Source: Deltaproteobacteria bacterium
GTDB lineage: Bacteria; Desulfobacterota; Syntrophorhabdia; Syntrophorhabdales; JANXAF01
Assembly: GCA_026417175.1 (NCBI GenBank)
Contig: JAOADT010000007.1
Coordinates: forward strand, 40,851 to 104,850
DNA length: 64,000 bases
Reading direction: 5' to 3'
Positions 33,520 through 41,871 of this stretch are shown one piece after another. Both the position numbers and the translations under genes were made by a program. Below the pieces are notes generated by a model. It did not search any database. It saw only the letters and a list, made by a program, of their open reading frames with translations, and had not been told where the DNA came from. How positions within the stretch are numbered: position 1 is the stretch's first letter; every line of letters begins with the position of its first letter.

Positions 33520-35192
33520 AGACGGGAATATTTATTTGCCATTGTGGCCATAACATAAAACATACGGTTGACGTCAAGGAACTCAGTGAATACTTTAAAG
33601 AAATTCCCAATGTCTATGTTGCCACGGATTATGCGTTTGTCTGTTCAGAGCCCGGTCAAGAGATAATAAAAGAGAGTATAGAAAAATTTGAGCTCGACAG
33701 GGTCATAATAGCTTCATGTACTCCTTCACTTCATGGAGAACTGTTTAAGGATCTTTTGAAGAAATCTGGACTTAACCCGTTTCTTTTAAGACGGGTAAGC
33801 ATAAGGGAACACTGTTCTTGGACGGGTGATGATTTGAAAAAAAATACTGAGAAGGCAAAAAAGCTCATACTTGCCGGACTTTTTTCTGTTGTACATAATC
33901 TTCCTTTTGAAGAGAAAGTGGTAGAGGTGGACAAATCTGCCCTTGTTATAGGGGGAGGGATCTCAGGATTGAGTGCCGCTTGTTTCCTTTCGAAGATGGG
34001 AATAAGAGTTTATTTGATTGAAAAGGAAAAGGAACTGGGAGGCCATGTAAAAAGGTTAAATAACGTGTGGCCCTATGAAAAAACTGGGAAGGAAATAGTG
34101 GAATCACTTGTATCAGAGCTAGTCAAAGCAGATAACGTTCAAATATACACTGGAGCAAGACTGGAACTTCTAGAAGGTTATTTTGGGAATTATAACGTAA
34201 AGATCACTGCAGATGGAGAAAGAGAGATGAATTTTAAGGTGGGGGGGGTAATCGTAGCAACAGGATTTGAACCCTTCGATCCTTATTTAAAACCGGAACT
34301 TGGATACGGAAGAGACCGAAGAATTGTTACGACGCTTGAGATAGAAGAAAAATTGAACGAAGTAGTGCTTCCAGAAAAACCTAGGGTCGCAATTTTGCAT
34401 TGTGTGGGTTCCAGAGATGAAACACTCGGTAAGTCATATTGTTCGAGAATATGCTGTATCAATGCTCTAAAGGTAGCTCGTATGATAAAAGAAGGGTACG
34501 AGAACGCTTATATTGAATGTTTTTATATGGATGTTAGGGCACATCCAAAAGGGGGCGAAGAGTTTTATGAAGAAACACAGGTTAAAGGTGTCTTTTTTAC
34601 AAGAGGAAATGTTGCAGAGGTAGTTCCTTTATCAAGATGCGTTCTGATACGAGGAGAAGACACTCTGCTTGGTGAGGTATTTGAGAAGGAGTTCGATTTG
34701 GTTGTACTGTCCATAGGTATGTCATCCCAGAGTGAAAATAAAAGGTTATCTCAACTTTTGAAGGTTTCTTTGGACAAAGATGGTTTTTTTATGGAGGCTC
34801 ACATTAAACTTAGACCTTTTGATACAGCGGTAAAAGGAATATTCATAGCTGGTTGTTGTTCGGGACCAAAAGATGTGGAGGAATCGATAAATCATGGAAA
34901 AGCATCGGCGCTTAAACTATTTGGAATGTTGAACAAAGGATATGCCTACGTTGAACCTTTTGTTGCTGACGTTACTGAAAAAAGGTGTAGCGGGTGCCGA
35001 ATGTGCGAATCCGTATGTGTTGCAAATGCGATAAAGTATGATGCAAGGAAAAGAGTAGTTAAAGTAGAAGAAGCACAGTGTATGGGCTGCGGGCTTTGTA
35101 ATGCCACATGCCCTTCCTCTGCAGTCACATTGCTTGGGTATTCAGACATGATACTCATGGACGAAATAAGTGGTCTTTTAGCGAGGTTGTAA
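33516..35192 (+). CDS. hdrA: HdrA-type flavoprotein (second copy, full N-terminus and C-terminal ferredoxin)
   Basis: A 558-residue HdrA. The N-terminal domain (1-145) has C-H-C-G-H-N and I-I-A-S-C-T-P-S-L-H. The FAD domain has V-I-G-G-G-I-S-G-L-S-A-A and C-V-G-S-R-D-E-T. The C-terminal ferredoxin holds C-S-G-C-R-M-C-E-S-V-C (near 491) and C-M-G-C-G-L-C-N-A-T-C-P (near 522). ATG 33516 overlaps the stop of the previous gene. It has the domain order of the bifurcating HdrA subunit and directly precedes mvhD, which normally docks on HdrA. Confidence 0.92.
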   Translation: MKTGIFICHCGHNIKHTVDVKELSEYFKEIPNVYVATDYAFVCSEPGQEIIKESIEKFELDRVIIASCTPSLHGELFKDLLKKSGLNPFLLRRVSIREHCSWTGDDLKKNTEKAKKLILAGLFSVVHNLPFEEKVVEVDKSALVIGGGISGLSAACFLSKMGIRVYLIEKEKELGGHVKRLNNVWPYEKTGKEIVESLVSELVKADNVQIYTGARLELLEGYFGNYNVKITADGEREMNFKVGGVIVATGFEPFDPYLKPELGYGRDRRIVTTLEIEEKLNEVVLPEKPRVAILHCVGSRDETLGKSYCSRICCINALKVARMIKEGYENAYIECFYMDVRAHPKGGEEFYEETQVKGVFFTRGNVAEVVPLSRCVLIRGEDTLLGEVFEKEFDLVVLSIGMSSQSENKRLSQLLKVSLDKDGFFMEAHIKLRPFDTAVKGIFIAGCCSGPKDVEESINHGKASALKLFGMLNKGYAYVEPFVADVTEKRCSGCRMCESVCVANAIKYDARKRVVKVEEAQCMGCGLCNATCPSSAVTLLGYSDMILMDEISGLLARL

Positions 35193-35194
35193 AA

Positions 35195-35602
35195 ATGGAA
35201 AAAGGTTTCGAAATAAAAGACGACGTAAACATTGTAGGTTTTACATGTTCTTACTGTGCTTTTAAAGCCTCAGAGATGGCAGGTAGTCTAAGGCTAAAAT
35301 ATCCAGAAGGAGTGAAAGTAATCCAGGTCCCATGTTCTAGCAGAGTGGATCCGGCATTCGTGATCAAAGCTATTTTTGAGGGAGCAGATGGCGTTTTTGT
35401 TGCAGGGTGTCATCCGGGAGATTGCCATTTTATAAAAGGCAATTATTTTACCCGACGGCGCATATACGCTTTAAAGGAAATGTTTGAAGCTTTTTCGATG
35501 AAGGGCAGATTAAAACTTTTTTGGATAAGCGCAGCTGAGGCGCGAAAGTTTGTAGAAAAGGTAACAGAAATGTATAACCATTTGAAAGAAGGGAAAAAAT
35601 GA
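35195..35602 (+). CDS. mvhD: MvhD/HdrD-docking [2Fe-2S] electron-entry subunit
   Basis: A 135-residue MvhD. It has G-F-T-C-S-Y-C-A-F near the N-terminus, V-P-C-S-S-R-V-D, and G-C-H-P-G-D-C-H-F, which together supply the cysteines of the [2Fe-2S] site. The Cys position that is selenocysteine in some homologues is an ordinary Cys codon here. It passes electrons between HdrA and an outside donor or acceptor. It starts two bases after the hdrA stop and overlaps the next gene. Confidence 0.93.
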   Translation: MEKGFEIKDDVNIVGFTCSYCAFKASEMAGSLRLKYPEGVKVIQVPCSSRVDPAFVIKAIFEGADGVFVAGCHPGDCHFIKGNYFTRRRIYALKEMFEAFSMKGRLKLFWISAAEARKFVEKVTEMYNHLKEGKK

Positions 35603-36609
35603 AAGGAAAAAGGATCACAAAAAAGGATTTATTAGATGCCTTAAAAAAGTTTCTGAAAGATGAACTTGCTTTATTAATAGCTTTTGAAAGAGATAATAAA
35701 GCTTTTAAAATTCGGGCTTACAAGAAGGATGTGCCAGATATCTGTCTTTTTAATCCAGTCTATGAGGCTAATACTGCAATATATCTGAGGAGGATATTCT
35801 CCGAAGACTTTAAAATCCTGTGCATCTTTAGGCCATGTGAAGCAAGGGCTTACGTTGAACTGACCAAGCTCACACAAGTGGAAAGTAGATCAGTAATATG
35901 CGGCTCGGTGGACTGTTTTGGAACGGTCTCCTCCAAGTTAGATAACATTGTGTTTCCCGAAAACCCGCAAGATTTAAAGTCATTCTTGGAAAATTCTAAA
36001 AATCTGAGATATGCGTGTATGACTTGTAGATTAAAAAATGGAGTATTTGGTGACTTTGGGTTAAGAATAGATTCTGATTGGAATCTTTGGGTTATACCTT
36101 ATACCGGTAAAGCTAATGTCCTTTATGAACTTATCTCCAGCGCCGAGTCTGACCTCCCTAGGGAGTTTCTAGAAAACCAAGAAAGAAACGGACAGGTTTT
36201 TCAAAGTAGTTTAGATGAGTTCAAGAGAGATTTTGACAAATGTATTATGTGTTTGAATTGCAGAGATATCTGTCCTGTATGTTACTGTGTGGATTGCGTA
36301 TTTAATAATGATGAATACCTCCCAAAAGGGGATGCACTAATAAATAGTATTTTACGCTCAAACGATGCTCAAATCCCGAAGAACAAAGAGATGTATCACT
36401 TTATCCGGATGTACCATGTATCACAAACGTGTGTAGGATGTGGAGGTTGTGAGGAGGCATGTCCACAGGGTATCCCACTTACCAAGTACTATAAGGGGAT
36501 TTCAGAAAGACTGTCTGGGCTTTTTGATTACGTATCGGGCAGAGACTTTGAAGAAAAAATTCCATACACGACTTTTAGAGAGGATGAATTACCAAATGCA
36601 GATGATTGA
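35599..36609 (+). CDS. FrhB/FdhB-like flavo-iron-sulfur subunit
   Basis: A 336-residue protein related to the beta subunits of F420-reducing hydrogenase and formate dehydrogenase. The recognisable middle has F-R-P-C-E-A-R-A-Y-V-E-L-T-K-L, then G-S-V-D-C-F-G-T-V. It is followed by C-I-M-C-L-N-C-R-D-I-C-P and C-V-G-C-G-G-C-E-E-A-C-P, two [4Fe-4S] clusters. Such subunits link a flavin or deazaflavin, or formate oxidation, to MvhD and HdrA. No formate dehydrogenase or hydrogenase catalytic gene is adjacent, so its partner is unknown. It overlaps mvhD and hdrC. Confidence 0.8.
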   Translation: MKGKRITKKDLLDALKKFLKDELALLIAFERDNKAFKIRAYKKDVPDICLFNPVYEANTAIYLRRIFSEDFKILCIFRPCEARAYVELTKLTQVESRSVICGSVDCFGTVSSKLDNIVFPENPQDLKSFLENSKNLRYACMTCRLKNGVFGDFGLRIDSDWNLWVIPYTGKANVLYELISSAESDLPREFLENQERNGQVFQSSLDEFKRDFDKCIMCLNCRDICPVCYCVDCVFNNDEYLPKGDALINSILRSNDAQIPKNKEMYHFIRMYHVSQTCVGCGGCEEACPQGIPLTKYYKGISERLSGLFDYVSGRDFEEKIPYTTFREDELPNADD

Positions 36610-37057
36610 CACAGAAAAAGTATTTGAGTATTCCGGGTACAAAAAAGAGGATTTTTCTGTATGCTTAGGATGTAAGATATGTGCATCCGTTTGCACTCTA
36701 AACGATATTGGAGAGAATGTTAACCCTCAGGAGATCCTTATTTCCATTTTTTTGGGAAAGGTTTTAAATACGCATCCTCTTGTGAGATTATGTACAAGCT
36801 GTTACAGGTGCACGGATAGTTGTCCTTGGAGTATACGAATACCGGAAGTTATAAGGGCACTAAAGGAAATTTCCCAAAAAGAAGAAAGTTTTGGAAAAGC
36901 TTTTAGAAGCTCAATTAAGATTTTCGGAAGGATTTATGAACCTTATGTGATACTTAAACTTTCTTCGGTACTTCTAAGAAAGGGATATATAAAGTTTTTT
37001 CCAAAATGGATTGAATATTTTAGCCTTCATTTACCGCATTTCGTAAGGAGAGATTAA
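36596..37057 (+). CDS. hdrC: Heterodisulfide reductase subunit C-like
   Basis: A 153-residue HdrC. It has C-L-G-C-K-I-C-A-S-V-C and C-T-S-C-Y-R-C-T-D-S-C-P for two [4Fe-4S] clusters, and a basic helical C-terminus. ATG 36596 is favoured by GAGG 12 bases upstream; starts at 36584 or 36602 are also possible. A much longer open frame back to 36440 is the shadow of the previous gene. It passes electrons between HdrA and HdrB. Confidence 0.9.
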   Translation: MQMIDTEKVFEYSGYKKEDFSVCLGCKICASVCTLNDIGENVNPQEILISIFLGKVLNTHPLVRLCTSCYRCTDSCPWSIRIPEVIRALKEISQKEESFGKAFRSSIKIFGRIYEPYVILKLSSVLLRKGYIKFFPKWIEYFSLHLPHFVRRD

Positions 37058-37737
37058 TGGTCTACGCCTATTATCCAGGATGCTCACTTAAAGGCTCAGC
37101 AAAGAAGCTGGATGTGGGTATAAGAAAAGTGTTCGGAGTTCTGGGGATGCACCTAGAGGAGATACCAGACTGGAACTGTTGTGGAGCTGTAGAATACGGA
37201 GATGCTAGCGAAATAAGGTCTATGTCGAGAAAAAATCTGTTTAAGGCATTAAAAGTGTCCACAAGAATAATTGCGCCCTGTCCCTTATGTTCAAAGAACC
37301 TGAAAGAGAGTGATGGAAGCGGAGAATTCTCGATCCTTCATCCCCTTGATGTTTTGAGCCTCGATTTTCTTATGTCTATCCCGGCAAAGAAGGATCTAAA
37401 GGGCTATGTTATCACACCCTATTACGGATGTCTCCTACTTAGGCCAAAGGAAACTGCAATAAAGGATAAGGAAATCATGGAAAAGGTGATCCTTTCCTTT
37501 GGGGGACAGGTCGCTGGAGAAGAAATTAAAGATAAATGTTGTGGCGGTAATAAATTTTTTGTGGATAAGGAAATCGTTTATAAATTATCAAAAATAGTTC
37601 TTAAAAAATCTAGTCCATTCATAGTTGTTTTTTGTCCCCTCTGTCATATGGTACTTAAAACCTTTTCTGAAGGACAAAAAGTTCTCTACTTTACGGATTT
37701 GATTCTTTACATTTTAGGGGAAAAGAAGGAATTATGA
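37057..37737 (+). CDS. hdrB: Heterodisulfide reductase subunit B-like (two CCG domains)
   Basis: A 226-residue HdrB. It starts Y-Y-P-G-C-S. CCG domain 1 has W-N-C-C-G-A and C-P-L-C, and domain 2 has Y-Y-G-C, K-C-C-G-G-N-K and C-P-L-C. These cysteines would bind the noncubane [4Fe-4S] clusters that cleave disulfides in methanogen HdrB. The real substrate here is unknown; it could be a bacterial disulfide or a protein redox partner. Start and stop overlap both neighbours (TAATG and ATGA). Confidence 0.92.
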   Translation: MVYAYYPGCSLKGSAKKLDVGIRKVFGVLGMHLEEIPDWNCCGAVEYGDASEIRSMSRKNLFKALKVSTRIIAPCPLCSKNLKESDGSGEFSILHPLDVLSLDFLMSIPAKKDLKGYVITPYYGCLLLRPKETAIKDKEIMEKVILSFGGQVAGEEIKDKCCGGNKFFVDKEIVYKLSKIVLKKSSPFIVVFCPLCHMVLKTFSEGQKVLYFTDLILYILGEKKEL

Positions 37738-39497
37738 AGATACTCGTAATAGGTGGTGGAATAAGCGGGATTTCAGCGGCCAAAGTGGCTTTGAAGTTTG
37801 GACACGAAGTCACAATCGTAGAGAGAGAAGATAGACCTGGTGGCCTTATGGCTCGTATAGCCAACTGTAGAGTGGGGTTCAAAACTTTCTTTGATGAGAT
37901 AAAGGACGAGCCAAGAATCAGGTTTTTTACAGGATGTAATGTAGTTTCATCAAAGAAAAAAGATGGAGCTTTTATAGTGGAACTAACTAATGGAAAAGTT
38001 ATAGAAGCTCAAAAGATCATAATCGCCACTGGACTATCTTTATATGAGCCGGAAATAAAAGGAAAAAGAATAGTTTCAAGTCTTGAGTACGACACTCTTA
38101 TAGATCAGAAAAATGACATTGTTCCAACCGATTTGGAAAAAATCGCTTTCATTCTCTGCTTCGGATCAAGAGGAAGGGATTATCCTTTGTGTTCATCCGT
38201 GTGTTGTTCGTATACCTTAAGACAGATCAAATGGACACTAATGAGAAAAAAGCCAGAAATCACTGTTTTTTATAATGATCTGAGATTCTTTGGTCAAGAA
38301 TTCTTTCTTGAGCATTTATTTAGAAATTCTGGTGTACGCTTCGTGAGAAGTAATTCTCGGAATATTGAAGAGGACAGTGACAGCGTGAGAATAAGGTACT
38401 TTTCCGAAGGTAAGGTTAAAGAGGAAAGATTTAATTATGTGATACTTACAAATGCTTTAAGACCCAACCCAGAGCTTATTCGCCTAAGCAAAATTTTCGG
38501 CTTTTCCTTAAATGAATATGGATTTGTAAAAGAGAATACCCCGCTTTGTACCGATGTAAAGGACATTTATGCATGTGGGGGATCCCTTGAACCAATGAAC
38601 ATAAAGGATTCTATACTTACCGGATTTGCAGCTGGCTACCTGGCCTCAGAAGACGAAAACCAAGAAAAACATAAATCCAAAGTATACATAATAGAAAATC
38701 AGACTTTGAATTTAGAGAAAGATTCTGGATCTGTGTTTGTTTTTTACCTAGGTACAGATGACCCGTACTCAAAGATGTTTTACGAGTATTTTTCATCTGT
38801 TTTCTGCCGGTTAGCAACGGAACTTAAAGAAAAAGGTAAGACTGTGTACATAATTACAAAAAATTTAATCATTCCTGCGTACGGAGAAATTGAATATGAA
38901 GAAGCTAGGAGAAAAGGTGTGGTGTTTATACATTTGGAGGAAAATGAGAGATTGAGGATAAATGGCAAAATAGTGAGCATTGAAGGGGGAAGAGATTTAG
39001 AGGTAGAAGCTGATCGAGTAGTTACTATGGAAGAGATGGTTGATAATTTAAAGGACTTAGAAATTCTATGCTTCTTCCGATCAGAGCCTCAGCTCAGGTG
39101 GTCCCCGACCAAATGGAATAATGAGAGATTTCATGTAGGTTTCGCTCGTTATCCTCGCGAGAAAAGATGGGAATTACGGGAATATTACGCAGCTTTGGCA
39201 GAGATCGTTATTGAATCTCAAAGCAAGAATTTCCCTCAGGTAATGGAAGACAGATGTAGCGGCTGTGGATCATGTAAGAATTCGTGTCTTTCGGGCGCTA
39301 TACAACTTCTGAGTAGAGAAGTTATGCTTAGCGTTTTTGGGCCATATTTGAAAACGAAACAACCTGTCGCACAAATAAATACTAGTCTTTGTCTCGGATG
39401 CGGACTTTGTGCTTCTACATGTCCGTCCCAAGCCATTGAATTTGACACTATGAAAACTTCCACGGACAGATTACCCGTTCAAGAAAATCTGTTATAA
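37734..39497 (+). CDS. Third HdrA-like protein with atypical middle domain
   Basis: A 587-residue protein. It opens with the FAD motif V-I-G-G-G-I-S-G-I-S-A-A, has C-F-G-S-R-G-R-D in place of the usual C-V-G-S-R-D, and S-S-V-C-C-S-Y-T. Residues 320-500 do not resemble standard HdrA: a region starting V-Y-I-I-E-N-Q and containing F-Y-L-G-T-D-D-P and A-R-R-K-G-V-V-F. The C-terminus has C-S-G-C-G-S-C-K-N-S-C (near 507) and C-L-G-C-G-L-C-A-S-T-C-P (near 553). It lacks the N-terminal HdrA domain. It is the last gene of the operon and its 3' end overlaps the convergent permease gene by 50 bases. Confidence 0.78.
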   Translation: MKILVIGGGISGISAAKVALKFGHEVTIVEREDRPGGLMARIANCRVGFKTFFDEIKDEPRIRFFTGCNVVSSKKKDGAFIVELTNGKVIEAQKIIIATGLSLYEPEIKGKRIVSSLEYDTLIDQKNDIVPTDLEKIAFILCFGSRGRDYPLCSSVCCSYTLRQIKWTLMRKKPEITVFYNDLRFFGQEFFLEHLFRNSGVRFVRSNSRNIEEDSDSVRIRYFSEGKVKEERFNYVILTNALRPNPELIRLSKIFGFSLNEYGFVKENTPLCTDVKDIYACGGSLEPMNIKDSILTGFAAGYLASEDENQEKHKSKVYIIENQTLNLEKDSGSVFVFYLGTDDPYSKMFYEYFSSVFCRLATELKEKGKTVYIITKNLIIPAYGEIEYEEARRKGVVFIHLEENERLRINGKIVSIEGGRDLEVEADRVVTMEEMVDNLKDLEILCFFRSEPQLRWSPTKWNNERFHVGFARYPREKRWELREYYAALAEIVIESQSKNFPQVMEDRCSGCGSCKNSCLSGAIQLLSREVMLSVFGPYLKTKQPVAQINTSLCLGCGLCASTCPSQAIEFDTMKTSTDRLPVQENLL

Positions 39498-40191
39498 AGT
39501 AAAGACCGAATCCGAGTATACCCATCGCAAAAATTCCCGCATACATAGACGGATAGTCAAATAGAGTGCTTCCCGTAAGATAAATGTAATAACCCAGCCC
39601 GTATTTTGTGGCAAATAGCTCGGCTACATAAAGAACTGCTATTGCTGTTCCTATTGATTGTCTGATTCCAGTAAATATTGCGGGAAGACTTGCGGGAAGG
39701 AAAACATGAAAAAAAAGATCCCTCCTTCTGGCGCCTAGACTTTTAACAGAAAGGATTACTTCTGGCCTCAAATTCGTTGCGTTGTCTCTAGTCAATACCA
39801 AAATTTGAAAGAAGAGGATTATAAATATCATGAGTATCTTCGCAAAATCTCCGATCCCGAAGAAAAGTATAATCACTGGAACAAATACAACTTTGGGTAC
39901 GGGATAGATGAGATATATAAAAGGCGAAAGAACTTTATTTAGCGTAGGTAGTTGTCCTATGAGTATCCCAAAAGGGGATGCTATTCCTATGGCAAAAAAG
40001 ATACTGATTACCACTCTTTTTAAGCTCGCTATAAAGTGCTTCCCCAGCTCTGAAGGAAAATTGACAATGAATGTTTTAAAAACCGCGTGCGGGGGTGGAA
40101 GTATATCCATCTGTAAAAGAGCTGATCCCAAAAACCAAACGAGTACGATTAAAAAAAATGCTGCTAACAGGTTTAAACTTTTCGATTCCAT
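39448..40191 (-). CDS. ABC transporter permease (nitrate/taurine/SsuC type)
   Basis: A 247-residue permease with about six hydrophobic segments and the EAA-loop signature S-L-G-A-R-R-R-D-L-F-F-H-V-F-L-P-A-S-L-P. It forms the inner-membrane channel with the ATPase encoded upstream (19-base overlap). The final 50 bases are antisense to the end of the third HdrA-like gene. The substrate is unknown. Confidence 0.88.
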   Translation of the reverse strand: MESKSLNLLAAFFLIVLVWFLGSALLQMDILPPPHAVFKTFIVNFPSELGKHFIASLKRVVISIFFAIGIASPFGILIGQLPTLNKVLSPFIYLIYPVPKVVFVPVIILFFGIGDFAKILMIFIILFFQILVLTRDNATNLRPEVILSVKSLGARRRDLFFHVFLPASLPAIFTGIRQSIGTAIAVLYVAELFATKYGLGYYIYLTGSTLFDYPSMYAGIFAMGILGFGLYFITDFLERVICPWKFS

Positions 40192-40907
40192 AATTTTTCA
40201 ATATAACTTCTCAGTTCGCTACAGAGAGAAATAAAATTCTTATCGTATCTGTCTATCGTCTTTTTCTCATTTTCTATTACCAATGGTTCCACATGAGGTG
40301 GATCGAGAAGAACAAGTATCCTTTGTCCCACGTAGACTGCCTCCTCTATCGTGTGGGTCACAAGGACAATAGTTAGATTTTCATCTTTATGGAGATCGAC
40401 GATTAGCTTCTGTAAATTTTCTCTTGTCGGAGCATCAAGAGATGAAAAAGGTTCATCCATTAGGATCAGGTCAGGCTTTAAAACGAGTGAGCGTGCAATG
40501 GCTGCCCTTTGTTTTTGTCCTCCCGATACCTGATGGGGATACTTATCTTTTACATCGGAGATACCGAGTTTTTTAAGCCAATGATCTGACAGGGAATCTT
40601 TTGATACCCTTCTAAACTTAAGTCCCAATTCCACATTCTCTTTTATGGTCTTCCAGGGAAGAAGCCCATATTCTTGCAATATTAAAGCTGTTTTCTCCCT
40701 AGGCCCTCTAAGTTCTTGATCCTCCACTTTTATTTTACCCTCTTGAGGGGAAAGAAGCCCTGCGATTAAGTAAAGAAAAGTAGTTTTTCCGCAACCTGAG
40801 GGTCCGAGGACTGCTAGGGATTCCCCTTTTGTTATAGAAAATGAAAAACGCTCAAAGAGAGGTCGTTTTTTCTCGTAGAAAAAAGTAATATGTTCTAAAT
40901 CTATCAT
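40173..40907 (-). CDS. ABC transporter ATPase (nitrate/taurine type)
   Basis: A 244-residue ATPase with Walker A G-P-S-G-C-G-K-T-T, Q-loop L-Q-E-Y, signature V-S-G-G-Q-K-Q-R and Walker B L-I-L-M-D-E-P, followed by H-T-I-E-E-A. It powers the adjacent permease. It overlaps the binding-protein gene by four bases. Confidence 0.92.
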   Translation of the reverse strand: MIDLEHITFFYEKKRPLFERFSFSITKGESLAVLGPSGCGKTTFLYLIAGLLSPQEGKIKVEDQELRGPREKTALILQEYGLLPWKTIKENVELGLKFRRVSKDSLSDHWLKKLGISDVKDKYPHQVSGGQKQRAAIARSLVLKPDLILMDEPFSSLDAPTRENLQKLIVDLHKDENLTIVLVTHTIEEAVYVGQRILVLLDPPHVEPLVIENEKKTIDRYDKNFISLCSELRSYIEKLWNRKV

Positions 40908-41863
40908 TTTTTTAGAAACTTTCCAGTTATAGAGTCCGAATACGGAATCGGTTTCTTTATAAGATCTTTTTCAATGAGCCATGAGATTACGTCTTGCCAT
41001 ATTTTTTCATCAGGTAGCATTTTTGGAGGAAAATCGGGGATAGTGTACTTCCCAACAAGAGATGAAGGGATAAGCCTTTTTTCAATCGCGAGATCGTAAA
41101 AGCGTTCTTTGTCCTTATTGATATCAGCTATTGCCCTATCAATGGACAGGAGAAATCTAATTATCAAATCGGGATTTTTTTCGGCGAAGTTTTTATTTAC
41201 TGAATATAAACTTCCGCTGAAGAAAGGATACTTTCTGTCATCCAGAATAAGATTGGCACCTTGGATTATTGCCATGGAAGCAAAAGGATCGGGAAGACAA
41301 GCTGCTTTCAAATCACCGCGCATCAGAGCAGAAAGTCTATCGGGAATTCTTGGGATTGCCACTATCTTTATTTCATCTGGCTTTAAACCTTCTTTTATGA
41401 GAAGTCGTTCCGTTACATAATGAATTATCGTAGCTTGTGAAACCCCAATCGGCACCCCTTTTAATTCCTGTGGCTTTAGTATGTTTGCTGACCTTGGGGC
41501 TATCAAAGCAAACTGAAAAAATCTTTCAGTAGGAAACATAGCATATCTAATACCAAACACATTTGTTTTTTCTTTGTTGAAGAGTGCTATTGAGACAAGG
41601 TCGTTTATAATAATATCCAGATTGCCTGCAACTAGGAGTTGATCTCTTTCAGCAGCAGAGGCACATGGTATTATATCGAGTTTAAGACCGTACAATTCAA
41701 AGTACCCCTTGTCTAAGGCAACGTAGATAGGTAGAACATCCAGTATCGGGAGAAGGCCTACACGTATTTGTTGAGAGCTTTCCACAGGATGCACGGTACA
41801 AAAGATACAAAAGAAAAGAAAAAAGAGAGCAAGAAGGAACATAAAAACCGTCCTATTTTTCAT
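40904..41863 (-). CDS. ABC transporter substrate-binding protein (NMT1/THI5-like)
   Basis: A 319-residue periplasmic protein with a signal peptide of about 29 residues. The mature start is I-R-V-G-L-L-P-I-L-D-V-L-P-I-Y-V-A-L-D-K-G-Y-F, the NMT1/SsuA-like signature. G-V-P-I-G-V-S-Q follows in the second lobe. AGGAGG precedes the ATG. It lies nine bases after the UbiA gene stop, which ties it to quinone-type genes; possibly it imports an aromatic precursor. The ligand is not known. Confidence 0.87.
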   Translation of the reverse strand: MKNRTVFMFLLALFFLFFCIFCTVHPVESSQQIRVGLLPILDVLPIYVALDKGYFELYGLKLDIIPCASAAERDQLLVAGNLDIIINDLVSIALFNKEKTNVFGIRYAMFPTERFFQFALIAPRSANILKPQELKGVPIGVSQATIIHYVTERLLIKEGLKPDEIKIVAIPRIPDRLSALMRGDLKAACLPDPFASMAIIQGANLILDDRKYPFFSGSLYSVNKNFAEKNPDLIIRFLLSIDRAIADINKDKERFYDLAIEKRLIPSSLVGKYTIPDFPPKMLPDEKIWQDVISWLIEKDLIKKPIPYSDSITGKFLKK

Positions 41864-41871
41864 ATTTCCTC

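Noticed and set aside
33516..37737. Possible selenocysteine codons in HdrA, MvhD or HdrB
   Set aside because: Every expected cluster Cys is encoded by an ordinary Cys codon and no in-frame TGA interrupts these genes.
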